Part shown: one piece after another, positions 43,078 to 50,917 of the stretch
How the letters are laid out: each line of letters starts with the position of its first letter
How positions within the stretch are numbered: the first letter of the stretch is position 1
Assembly (NCBI GenBank): GCA_001898225.1
Contig: MKTJ01000092.1
Location: 19,107-83,106, forward strand
Source of the DNA: Chloroflexi bacterium 54-19
Lineage (GTDB): Bacteria; Chloroflexota; Chloroflexia; Chloroheliales; Chloroheliaceae
DNA length: 64,000 nt
Direction: 5' to 3'
The notes under the pieces: generated by a model
Told to the model about the DNA's origin: nothing
Database searches by the model: none
What the model saw: the letters and a program-made list of their open reading frames with translations, nothing else
Made by a program: the position numbers and the translations under genes

Positions 43078-43776
43078 CTACTCCTTCTTGAGCTTATAGC
43101 CGATACCGTGGACGGTTTCAATCAGGTCGGGCGCGCCGGTCCGCATGATTTTAGCCCGTAAATTGGATACGTGGGCGGCGATGGCCCGGCTTCCCACCAG
43201 CGAGTCTACCTGGTAAAGAGCTTCTTCTAGCTGGCTCCGGGTATAGACCATGCCAGGATGGGTGGCGAGGGTTGCCAGCAAATCAAATTCTTTCCCGGTC
43301 AAATCCGGCACCGGGCGCCCGGCGTAATAAACCTCACGGCTGGCCCGGTCTATCGAAAGCGGCCCGATTTGCAGGGGCGGCAGGATGGCGTTCTGAGGCA
43401 AGGAGGGGTTGTTTTCGACCCGCCGCAAGATAACCCGCATCCGGGCGACCACCTCGCGAGGGCTAAACGGCTTGACCACATAATCGTCCGCGCCGACTTC
43501 CAGGCCGAGCAGGCGGTCTATCTCTTCGCCCCTGGCTGTAATCATGATAATCGGCACGTTGCTTACCGTCCGTATCCGGCGGCAAATCTCCAGACCATCC
43601 ATACCGGGCAGCATCAGGTCGAGCAGGACAAAATTGGGGTTCTCGCGATTAAAAGTGCGCCAGCCTTCCAGGCCATCCCGGCAGACCAGCGTTTCCCAGT
43701 TTTCAGCCTCGCAATACATGGTCAGGTAGTTGACGATTTTGCGGTCGTCCTCAATTATCAAAACTTTCCGGCTCAT
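43078..43776 (-). CDS. OmpR/PhoB-family response regulator
   Basis: A 232-aa regulator. Receiver domain with Asp53 in VLLDLMLPGMDG, MITARG and the lysine of YVVKPFSPREV. C-terminal winged helix (about 130-232) with LTGKEFDLLATLATHPGMVYTRSQLEEALY and VHGIGYKLKKE. It is the first gene of the two-gene operon with the kinase at 41795 and may control the neighbouring secreted protein gene at 43903. Confidence 0.94.
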   Translation of the reverse strand: MSRKVLIIEDDRKIVNYLTMYCEAENWETLVCRDGLEGWRTFNRENPNFVLLDLMLPGMDGLEICRRIRTVSNVPIIMITARGEEIDRLLGLEVGADDYVVKPFSPREVVARMRVILRRVENNPSLPQNAILPPLQIGPLSIDRASREVYYAGRPVPDLTGKEFDLLATLATHPGMVYTRSQLEEALYQVDSLVGSRAIAAHVSNLRAKIMRTGAPDLIETVHGIGYKLKKE

Positions 43777-43902
43777 GCTTCTTCCCTATCACGCTCTTTT
43801 GGTGTGGTGACGGTTAACTTTTCTACCAGTATAGCGAAACCTTTTTCAAAAACAATAAGCACCGGGGCAGTCCCACCGCCCGGTGCCAGGTTTGCCTGGA
43901 TT

Positions 43903-44658
43903 TTACTTGACCAGGTTGGCGAGGCCGCCCGTCCCGACCAGGACCGAGACCACGGTGTTACCCTCCGGCCCGGTGTAAACGGTCGCCTTGGCGCCGACGG
44001 CAGCTTCGACCGGACCGTGCCCGGTAGTATAGGTCCTGGTGCCGTAAGCGTAAAAGATATAGTTGCCGTGCTGGGTGGTAACCGTCGTCCAGTTGAGGTC
44101 GGACAAAGCCGGGGCTACCTCGGAAACCAGGGCCAGGGCAGCCGTCTGGTCGGCGGGGGCGCTATAGCCACCCAGGGCTATCTCCGCGAGGCCCCCCACC
44201 GCGATTGCCGCCTGTTCGTCATTGATTACCACGCCGCGTTCCCCCGCCAGGACCACTTCTAAACCGTTTGAAATGGTGCCATAAGCCGCCAGGCCCGCGT
44301 CCTTTATTTTCAGGTTCAAAATGTCCTGGTCGTTCTGGGGTAAGTAAATGTTTGCCTTTAGCGAGGCGGCAATCGCCCCGGTATCGGTATAGGTGTAGGT
44401 CCGGCCAAAAACTGCCTGCGAAAAACAATCCAGGGCCGGGGTAACATCGTCCTTTTTGACCACGTGGATGCTGCCGCCGCCCGGCAAGGTCTTGGCCGAA
44501 GCCAGGGTCGGGCTGGCGAGGACGAGCATGGGGACCAACGCCAGGGCAAAGACCCCGAAGCGGTTAAAAAACCGGGCCAGCCGGATTCTCCGCAAAAGGG
44601 GACGGCGTACCGGGAAACCATAGCCAATCGCACGCCTGCGGCGTAAAAATGGAAACAT
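43903..44658 (-). CDS. Secreted hypothetical protein (251 aa)
   Basis: I do not recognise the family. The N-terminus has a long arginine-rich stretch (R8-R30 zone, RRRRAIGYGFPVRRPLLRR) before a hydrophobic segment FALALVPMLVLASPTLASA, which reads as a signal peptide with cleavage after the alanines near residue 55. The mature part is about 195 residues, mostly beta-strand and small residues, with a single cysteine and repeated G-T-x-T motifs. Start ATG follows AAAGGAGAA. It lies 127 bp upstream, on the same strand, of the response regulator/kinase operon and downstream of a long palindrome, so it may be linked to that system. Confidence 0.7.
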   Translation of the reverse strand: MFPFLRRRRAIGYGFPVRRPLLRRIRLARFFNRFGVFALALVPMLVLASPTLASAKTLPGGGSIHVVKKDDVTPALDCFSQAVFGRTYTYTDTGAIAASLKANIYLPQNDQDILNLKIKDAGLAAYGTISNGLEVVLAGERGVVINDEQAAIAVGGLAEIALGGYSAPADQTAALALVSEVAPALSDLNWTTVTTQHGNYIFYAYGTRTYTTGHGPVEAAVGAKATVYTGPEGNTVVSVLVGTGGLANLVK

Positions 44659-44813
44659 AAAAATTCTCCTTTACCTTTTCCAATTTCCTTGATTTTTCCA
44701 CTGCCACATTTCAACCGGGGCCGGGCCTTATCCACGACGGTAGGTTCTCGGTTGATGGCCTCAGGGTAAAGGGGAAAGTTTAAAAAGCTGTCGGGGAATT
44801 GTGAAGAAAACGC

Positions 44814-44858
44814 AAGAAACGGTCTAATTTGCAAGTCTTGCAAATTAGACCGTTTCTT
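44814..44858. terminator. Long perfect palindrome, probable bidirectional terminator
   Basis: Arms of 22 nt (44814-44835 and 44837-44858) are perfect inverted copies separated by a single T. On the plus strand TTTT follows. On the minus strand the palindrome lies just after the stop of the larA-like gene (44879), where it would terminate the AKR-larA transcript. Such a long perfect stem is unusual for a simple terminator. Confidence 0.65.
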
Positions 44859-44878
44859 TTGCCCTGTAACAGGGAGGC

Positions 44879-46204
44879 TTAAACCCCGACCGGTTCAGGG
44901 GCCGGGACATACAGGTAAGGCACCGTCTGCGGACCCTGGGGCAGGACACAAATAGTGGCTTCCGGGCCGTATTCTTCCAGCAACCGGGCGACCGTTTCCT
45001 CGATACTGCCGTTGATAACCGGCTCAAGCATGGCCGCCCGCACCTGTTCATCGCTGATAAAGCTGTTCTTCAAAAAGACGCGGGCTTTAAGAAGAATCTG
45101 GGCTTCGATTTGCGCCTGCCACTGGTCGAACATCTTGAAGTCGGGTGCGTTAATCATGTCGAGCAGGGCCTGGGCATTCGGCTGCATTTTTAGAATGTCC
45201 TTGAACGGCCCGTGATTGGGAATACCGTCCGAACATTCCGCCGCGCAGATAATCGCCCCACCCGGCTTCACCACCAGGGCCGCCGCGCTCATACCTTTGA
45301 CCGCCTGGTAAAGGTTCTGGTCGAGCGGATAGCCGCTATTGGTGGTTATCACAATGTCAAAAGGTTTCACAACCGGCTGCATGGCGGTCCGGCGGACAAA
45401 CTCGCGGCCTACCTTGTGGCTGGCAAAAACCTCCCCGGCAAAGACCGCCGTTATCTCGTGCCGCTTATTAAGGGTCACGTTCAGGCTGAAATCGGACCCG
45501 GCCATAGCGGCACCCTCCCGGATTTCCGCGTGAATCGGGTTTTCCTCGATACTGCCCCAGACCGAGTTGGGGTCGCCAACCATGCGGGCGTTATGGGCGT
45601 GCAGGACCGTGTCTCCACCACTGATGCCGGGAGTAATCATCTTGGGACCGCCGCTAAACCCGGCGAAGAAATGCGGCTCGATAAAGCCGGTCAGGATTTT
45701 TAGGTCGGCCTTCAAGTATTCGGTGCAGACCCAGACCTCGGCCCCGAAACTGGTCTGGCCCAGGTGCGTCAGGGTCGCTTTATCAAAAGCGTTATGGTTG
45801 ATAACCCGGTAGTTGTCGCACACGAAATCGCCCAGCATCTCGCGCAGTTCGAGACCCTCGTTGGGACGGTGCAGCCCGGTCGCGTTTATCAGGACAATAT
45901 TTTTCCGCTCGGCCCCGGCTTCTTCCAGTTCACGCAACACTACCGGCAGAACCCGGTTGTTGGGCATGGGCCGGGTCACGTCGCAAAAGACAATCGCGAT
46001 GGTCTGGTCCTTGCCCGTAACCATCTCGCGCAGGGGCCGGGAATTGATAGGCTGGCGCATGGCCTCGACCAGGGCGGCGGCTTCATCCGGCACCCCCTCG
46101 ATAAAGGTCGGCTCCACCACCTGCAAATTCTCGCCCAGGTCGGGGAGTTCGATGGTCAGGCCAGTCCGGCCATAGGCCAGGTCAATACTTCTAGTTTTGG
46201 ACAT
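44879..46204 (-). CDS. larA: Nickel-pincer lactate racemase family protein (LarA-like)
   Basis: A 441-aa enzyme of the LarA/DUF2088 family, which interconverts D- and L-2-hydroxyacids with a nickel-pincer nucleotide cofactor. Catalytic landmarks are kept: the N-terminal DVTRPMPNNRVLP segment, the GLHRPN histidine, EPHFFAGFSGGPKMITPG with the conserved His and the cofactor-linked Lys, and HAHNARM histidine. Therefore an active enzyme is expected. The pincer synthesis genes larB, larC and larE are not in the window. It starts 16 bp after the aldo/keto reductase stop, so the two share a transcript, and a hydroxyacid or sugar-acid substrate is plausible. Confidence 0.87.
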   Translation of the reverse strand: MSKTRSIDLAYGRTGLTIELPDLGENLQVVEPTFIEGVPDEAAALVEAMRQPINSRPLREMVTGKDQTIAIVFCDVTRPMPNNRVLPVVLRELEEAGAERKNIVLINATGLHRPNEGLELREMLGDFVCDNYRVINHNAFDKATLTHLGQTSFGAEVWVCTEYLKADLKILTGFIEPHFFAGFSGGPKMITPGISGGDTVLHAHNARMVGDPNSVWGSIEENPIHAEIREGAAMAGSDFSLNVTLNKRHEITAVFAGEVFASHKVGREFVRRTAMQPVVKPFDIVITTNSGYPLDQNLYQAVKGMSAAALVVKPGGAIICAAECSDGIPNHGPFKDILKMQPNAQALLDMINAPDFKMFDQWQAQIEAQILLKARVFLKNSFISDEQVRAAMLEPVINGSIEETVARLLEEYGPEATICVLPQGPQTVPYLYVPAPEPVGV

Positions 46205-46220
46205 TTAAAACTTCCTCTGA

Positions 46221-47162
46221 TTAGCGGGTCTCAACTCCCAGTTCCTGCCACAATTCGGGTGGAATTTGTTCCTGGGCCAGTTTTAACGTTTCTTCAAGAT
46301 GGTCCTTCTCCGCCACACCGACGATAGTGGCAGTCAGGCGGGGGTCGCGCAACGAAAACTGCAAGGCTGCCGCTGCCATCGTCACGCCGTATTTTTTACA
46401 TACTTCCTCGACCTGGAAAGCCCGTTTGAGCAATTCGGGCGGGGCGGGCTGGTAGCGATAACGCGGGTAATTGGACGGCCCTTTGACCAGGATACCGCTG
46501 CCATAAGGGGCGGCATTGACACAGGCTACCCCGTATTTCGCGCAGGTATCCCAGAAGGGGTCGGCCTCGGTATTGAGCAGGGTATAGCGGTTGTGCGAAA
46601 TAGCCGCCTCAAAAACGCCCATCTCGACAAAGCGGGTCATGACATCAATCGGACCCCCGGCAATCCCCAGGTGAGCGATTAACCCTTCTTCTTTGCAGCG
46701 AAGCAATTCCTCGACCGCGCCACCTTTACCCATAATTTCATCAAGGTTGCCGTATTCGGGGTCGTGCAGATAAAGCAGTTGAATCTGTTCCAGGCCCAGT
46801 TTTTCCAGGCTGGATTCAACGCTCCGGCGCATCTGGGCCGCGCTAAAATCCTGGGTCTCAGAGTCGCGGTCGGCCTTGGTCGACAGGACAAAACCGGGTG
46901 GCAGACCGCCTAACTCCCGGATGACGAGGCCAATTCGCCGTTCGCTCTCGCCGTTACCGTATTCGGCGGCGGTATCGAGAAAGTTGACCGGCCCAATCCC
47001 GGTAAAGATAGCCCGGATAACATCGAGCGCCTGGTCCAGGCCAACCGAATAGCCGTAAGTGGCGGGCATATTTCCGAGGGCAGTTGCCCCAAAACAAATC
47101 GGTGTAACTTCCAGGCCGGTCTTGCCGAGAGGTCGTTTTTGCAACCAGCTATCCGTGGTCAT
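46221..47162 (-). CDS. Aldo/keto reductase family oxidoreductase
   Basis: A 313-aa NAD(P)H-dependent oxidoreductase. The AKR tetrad is visible: Asp and Tyr in FLDTAAEYGNGESERRIG, Lys in LSTKADRD, His in YLYLHDPEY (read LLYLHDPEYG). The fold runs to LTATIVGVAEKDHLEETL, typical of the D-threo-aldose-1-dehydrogenase/fucose dehydrogenase subgroup of sugar-active AKRs. It leads the operon with the LarA-like gene, suggesting a two-step conversion of an aldose or hydroxyacid. Confidence 0.9.
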   Translation of the reverse strand: MTTDSWLQKRPLGKTGLEVTPICFGATALGNMPATYGYSVGLDQALDVIRAIFTGIGPVNFLDTAAEYGNGESERRIGLVIRELGGLPPGFVLSTKADRDSETQDFSAAQMRRSVESSLEKLGLEQIQLLYLHDPEYGNLDEIMGKGGAVEELLRCKEEGLIAHLGIAGGPIDVMTRFVEMGVFEAAISHNRYTLLNTEADPFWDTCAKYGVACVNAAPYGSGILVKGPSNYPRYRYQPAPPELLKRAFQVEEVCKKYGVTMAAAALQFSLRDPRLTATIVGVAEKDHLEETLKLAQEQIPPELWQELGVETR

Positions 47163-47505
47163 CTCTATATATCTCCGCTGATTTTAAAAATTTTATTGGT
47201 TGAACAGCACTTTGATGAAAGACTTCTTTTTAACCGTTTTACCACCGGCTTTACCCTATTGTAACCTATTTTTATTTTTGTTACCTTCAAAACTCCCTTT
47301 TACAAAATTCCTTTTTCGTCATTTTCTATTTATTAAAGTCCCCGGCGAATTTGATTGAGGCGCAAGGGTTTGCAATTTGCCTGTTGTATCCACCGGGCTT
47401 ATGCTTTATACTTAGTAAGATTATATGACTATACAGTAAGACAACCTGTCTAAGTTCCCAGTAAATTTTTTCCTTAAAAAAATATTTTAGTCAGGGGGGT
47501 AGATT
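47163..47505. other. Divergent intergenic region between AKR and MarR genes
   Basis: AT-rich sequence that should hold both promoters. It includes a short palindrome AGACA-ACC-TGTCT (47439-47451) 55 bp before the marR start, a weak candidate operator for the MarR protein. No gene seen. Confidence 0.45.
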
Positions 47506-47955
47506 ATGAGCAAACGCGCCAAAACTAAACCGGAAGAAAAAATCTTAATCGGCTTGTTCTACACCCCTTACCTGGCCCTTAACTCTAAAATCTATAAGGG
47601 TTTGGAAGAAGCCGGGTTTACCGATTTACGCCCGGCCCAGTTCAGCGTTTTCCAGCATATCGAGCCCGAAGGTTCGCGGGCAACCGAAATGGCCGAACGT
47701 GCCCAGATAACCAAGCAATCTATGGGCTACCTGGTGGAAATGCTCGAAAAACAGGGCTACGTGCAGCAGGTGCCCGACCCTACCGATGGTCGGGCCCGCC
47801 TCGTACGTCTGACCGACCGGGGTCACGCTGTTAACCAGGTAGCCGAGGAGGTTCTCCAGCAAGCCGAAACTGAATGGGCCAAAAAACTGGGGAAAAATAA
47901 AATGCAGAAGTTAAGAAATATGTTGAGCAACCTTGTCACAGAAATAAATTCGTAG
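47506..47955 (+). CDS. MarR-family transcriptional regulator
   Basis: A 149-aa winged-helix repressor-type protein. N-terminal dimer helix, then DLRPAQFSVFQHIEPEGSRATEMAERAQITKQSMGYLVEMLEKQGY (read in parts: RATEMAERAQI, QSMGYLVEMLEKQGY), the wing VPDPTDGRARLVRLTDRG, and a C-terminal helix. These are MarR hallmarks. A strong ribosome binding site, AGGGGGGT, precedes the ATG. It is divergent from the AKR-larA operon and may regulate it; the ligand is unknown. Confidence 0.92.
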   Translation: MSKRAKTKPEEKILIGLFYTPYLALNSKIYKGLEEAGFTDLRPAQFSVFQHIEPEGSRATEMAERAQITKQSMGYLVEMLEKQGYVQQVPDPTDGRARLVRLTDRGHAVNQVAEEVLQQAETEWAKKLGKNKMQKLRNMLSNLVTEINS

Positions 47956-48584
47956 GAAGTAATGGGCTGGATTCAACTGTTCAAAGTTGAAATAGACATT
48001 TCGAACCCGGTACTTCTCTTGCCCTTTTTATTGAATTACTCTTTGTAAAAATTTTAACATTCAAAAGTTTTTCTTCGAGCTTCAGCCTTATTTTGAGCCT
48101 GAGTAACCTTTCTTCTGCCTAACCAAGCCAGCCTGTTGTATTGGTTAATATTAATTATCTTTACCATATCACTTATGTATTTAAATTCCTATTATTTATA
48201 CAATTATTAGACATTAATTGTAAAAAAGTACTATATTATGTATTTATCTTAATAGTAATAAATAACTATTCAAATTAAAGCTGCTAAACTTTATAATTGA
48301 TTTAGTGTAGGAAATTTTCTAGCTGCAACTCTCTACCACCTACCGGGGTTATTCTCCAAGCCAACCAATTTCTTTGATTCTTGAATTACGCCACTCCTAC
48401 GTCCTCGATTCCTGTTTAAGCCCTACCGGTTAAGTTGCCGAATTTAGGTTCATTCGTTCAGGCAACTTGACTGACTTCCTATTTTTTATGCACAGACAAC
48501 ACTCTCGCGACCAGGGGGTAGTTTAGTTTGCCCTGAAAAAAGTGAGGTTGTCCAAGGGTTTTAGTTTAATCAAGGTGTAAAACT
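47956..48584. other. Long intergenic region with an AT-rich island
   Basis: About 630 bp without a gene. The part from about 48140 to 48310 is far more AT-rich than anything else in the window (long A/T runs, almost no G+C stretches), while its flanks are normal. It lies upstream of the large secreted protein gene at 48585. A weak AAGGTGT serves as the ribosome binding site of that gene. No tRNA, hairpin terminator or promoter pair could be identified with confidence. Confidence 0.5.
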
Positions 48585-50435
48585 ATGCCGTATAAATTTC
48601 TGATGGGTACAGAGTTAACGAAGCATTCCGGGTCGCTCACCCGGCCTAAATATATCGGGTTATTTGCCATAATAGCGCTGCTTGCCACCCAGGTCCTGAT
48701 AGCCTGGAGCGGCCCGACCCTTGCCAGGGCCAGCACCACCTCGGACGCAGCGCTGAATACCACCTGGACCCGCACCGACCAGCCAGTCGCACAGGGCCTT
48801 ACTTCACGGACATGGGTCTGGGGACCGCAGGTCAACAAAGACACAACCGAGCCCTACAAAGAAAGTCCGGGCGGCACCCGGCAGATTCGTTATTACGACA
48901 AGAGCCGCATGGAGGTCAACAACCCGAACGCCGACCCGGCTAACAAGTGGTATGTCACCAACGGCTTGCTCGTCAAAGAGATGATTTCCGGCCTGATTCA
49001 GGTTGGCGATAATAGCTTTGTGCCTTACCAGGTCTCCCAGGAAGCGGTGGCCGGAGACCCGGTAGCGGTTAATACTAACGCCCCGACCTATCTGAGCTTG
49101 CGCCCCTTCGCCTCCCTCAACAACGACAACCGGGCCGAAAACAGGACCGGCCAGGTCGTCAAAGAACGGCTTTACAAAGCCGGGACTTACGACATAGATA
49201 GCTCTTACGGTAGCTATAATGTGACGGACGCTTTCTACGAACCGACCCTCGGCCACAATATTCCGAACGTATTCATGCAGTTCTTTAGCCGCCAGGGTCC
49301 GGTTGTGGAAAATGGCAAAACCGTCACCGGCACCGTTTTTGACTGGATTTACGCCGCGGGTTTACCCCTGACCGACGCCTTCTGGACCAAAGTTAAAGTC
49401 GGTGGTGTGGACAAAGACGTGTTGGTCCAGGCGTTCGAGCGACGCGTGCTGACCTATACTCCTTCCAACCCGGATGGTTTCCAGGTCGAACTGGGTAATG
49501 TCGGCCTGCACTATATGAACTGGCGCTATCCGAACGGCACTGACCAGGGTGACCCCTCTAAAAACGGGGGCGTGACCCCTGCTCCAGGTAGCGAAGTAAC
49601 CCCGGTTCCGGGAAACAACGGGGGCGGCAATTCCGGTGGTAATGGTGGTTCGCCAACCCCAACCCAGGGGAATAGTGGCGGCAATACGACCCCTACTCCG
49701 ACCAATGGCGGCAATACGACCCCTACTCCGACTAATGGCGGCAATACGACCCCCACGCCCGGCCCGACCGGAACGACGACTCCGCCAGTCACGGGGACTA
49801 CCGCTCCAACTGTAACTGGCGACATCTCTATTAGCCTGGGCGGTCCGGTGGACCTGCCGATTGGCGGTACCGCGAGCGTAGGGGTGAACATTGGTTCCCT
49901 GAACGGCTATACCGGCCCGGTAAATTTGGCGGTCAATGGCGCCATTCCGGGTGTGACCGCCACTTTAGACGCTTCCACGGTTAACCTTGCCCCTAACGGG
50001 ACAGCCTCGACCACTCTCAAACTGAGCGCCGGGACCGGCCTGAATCCCGGTACGGTCAGCCTTTCGGTCAATGCTACCGCCGGGAACCAGAGCCACTCTG
50101 CGGGGGTAAATGTCAACCTGAAAGTTCCCGGCACCTTTAACCTGAGCGCCGGGGCCGGGGTCTCCCTGAAAGTGGGCGGTGTGGCACATTCTACGGTCAA
50201 TCTCCAGGCGTTGAACGGGTTTAGCGGTAACTGCTCGCTCTCGACCCATACCACCGGGATTGGCCTCAGTGCCAGCGTTTCCCCTAACGTTACGCTTGGC
50301 GTAAACGGCGCGGCCAGCGCAGATGTTACCATCAGCGGCACAGCCCCCTTATCGGCAGGCGTGGTGGCAGTAACGGCAACCTGCAATGGCATCACCAAAA
50401 CGGTTAACTTGAATGTAGCAGTATCCGCCCTCTAA
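48585..50435 (+). CDS. Large secreted or surface-anchored protein with Gly/Thr/Pro linker and two Ig-like modules
   Basis: A 616-aa exported protein of unknown role. Residues 22-46 are a signal or anchor helix (LFAIIALLATQVLIAW). Residues about 60-315 form an aromatic-rich globular domain with TDAFYEPTLGHNIPNVFMQFFSRQGPV and RRVLTYTPSNPDGFQVELGNVG; this arrangement recurs in exported Chloroflexota proteins as far as I recall. Residues 320-405 are a low-complexity linker (Gly/Asn then TPTPTNGGN units). Two tandem modules of about 95 residues (from about 410 and 512) share N-L-x-x-G-G-x-x-x-x-x-V-x-I/L-x-x-L-N-G-F/Y, resembling Ig-like repeats. A terminator follows. Confidence 0.75.
   Translation: MPYKFLMGTELTKHSGSLTRPKYIGLFAIIALLATQVLIAWSGPTLARASTTSDAALNTTWTRTDQPVAQGLTSRTWVWGPQVNKDTTEPYKESPGGTRQIRYYDKSRMEVNNPNADPANKWYVTNGLLVKEMISGLIQVGDNSFVPYQVSQEAVAGDPVAVNTNAPTYLSLRPFASLNNDNRAENRTGQVVKERLYKAGTYDIDSSYGSYNVTDAFYEPTLGHNIPNVFMQFFSRQGPVVENGKTVTGTVFDWIYAAGLPLTDAFWTKVKVGGVDKDVLVQAFERRVLTYTPSNPDGFQVELGNVGLHYMNWRYPNGTDQGDPSKNGGVTPAPGSEVTPVPGNNGGGNSGGNGGSPTPTQGNSGGNTTPTPTNGGNTTPTPTNGGNTTPTPGPTGTTTPPVTGTTAPTVTGDISISLGGPVDLPIGGTASVGVNIGSLNGYTGPVNLAVNGAIPGVTATLDASTVNLAPNGTASTTLKLSAGTGLNPGTVSLSVNATAGNQSHSAGVNVNLKVPGTFNLSAGAGVSLKVGGVAHSTVNLQALNGFSGNCSLSTHTTGIGLSASVSPNVTLGVNGAASADVTISGTAPLSAGVVAVTATCNGITKTVNLNVAVSAL
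49677..49770 (+). repeat. 30-bp tandem repeat encoding the Thr/Pro linker
   Basis: Units of 30 bp beginning GGCGGCAATACGACCCCTAC occur at about 49677 and 49707, with a diverged third at about 49737. They encode N-T-T-P-T-P-T-N-G-G. The first two are almost identical at DNA level, so the linker has grown by recent duplication. Confidence 0.85.
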
Positions 50436-50449
50436 TTCTCTCGTTAACA

Positions 50450-50486
50450 AAAAGGTCCGGCCATTTCGCGCCGGACCTTTTATTTT
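50450..50486 (+). terminator. Terminator after the secreted protein gene
   Basis: AAAGGTCCGG (50451-50460) and CCGGACCTTT (50471-50480) pair perfectly with a 10-nt loop, followed by TATTTT. It lies 15 nt after the stop codon and just before the stop of the convergent small peptide gene, where it could act for both. Confidence 0.85.
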
Positions 50487-50512
50487 CAAAATTTGATAGA
50501 TTACTTCAGGGC

Positions 50513-50698
50513 TTAAATCTTCTGGACCGCTACCTTAACGGCGGGAAGAAGCAAGCCCTGGGAAATTTGCTGGTTCCATTTATCGGCCCTGCCGGGCGGG
50601 TCGGGCTGGGGATTAAAACCGCCGCTAACCTGTTCCAGGGCGTCTTCGGTCAATTCGAGTTCATTGTTATCCGGCTGGCCGGGATTTTTCTTTGTCAT
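50513..50698 (-). CDS. Small peptide with a double-glycine leader (putative RiPP/bacteriocin-like precursor)
   Basis: A 61-aa peptide. Residues 1-27 resemble a double-glycine-type leader: charged start MTKKNPGQPDNN, then the amphipathic helix ELELTEDALEQVSGG, ending at Gly26-Gly27 like Nif11/bacteriocin leaders (consensus L/I-x-x-E-x-L-E-x-V-x-G-G). The remaining about 34 residues begin FNPQPDPPGR and end in a hydrophobic basic helix LLLPAVKVAVQKI. The ATG at 50698 has ATGAGGC upstream. The open frame extends to 50842 with further ATGs, but these give no recognisable leader. No cysteine, so no disulfide or lanthionine core. No modification enzyme or peptidase-transporter is in the window. The class assignment is inference. 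Confidence 0.65.
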   Translation of the reverse strand: MTKKNPGQPDNNELELTEDALEQVSGGFNPQPDPPGRADKWNQQISQGLLLPAVKVAVQKI

Positions 50699-50896
50699 TA
50701 CTAGCCTCATTTCTTTTAACATCAACATTTCTTTTGGTTGTGTCCAGTTAACCCTAAAATTGGTTGGCTTCCTATGATTATTCTCACTTTTAGCCGGTGG
50801 GATTTCCATAATGTGCAAATTACAAAACTTGCTATCTTTCAAACCATCTCTTACCCTTCACTGGAATGGGCCGGAATTATCTCAAAAGAGCCATGC

Positions 50897-50902
50897 TATA
50901 AT
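50897..50902 (+). promoter_or_regulatory. Possible -10 element (TATAAT) just before the GT-C-like gene
   Basis: TATAAT lies at 50897-50902, 15 bp before the ATG at 50918. If used, the mRNA would start near 50909 and be almost leaderless, which agrees with the lack of a ribosome binding site. I see no good -35 box, so confidence is low. Confidence 0.3.
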
Positions 50903-50917
50903 AAAACCGCTCTGGAA

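Noticed and set aside
43258..44262. Plus-strand frame (334 codons) over the response regulator
   Set aside because: Shadow of minus-strand genes; crosses the intergenic gap.
47439..47451. AGACA-ACC-TGTCT palindrome as MarR operator
   Set aside because: Only 5-bp arms, common by chance; kept only as a weak note.
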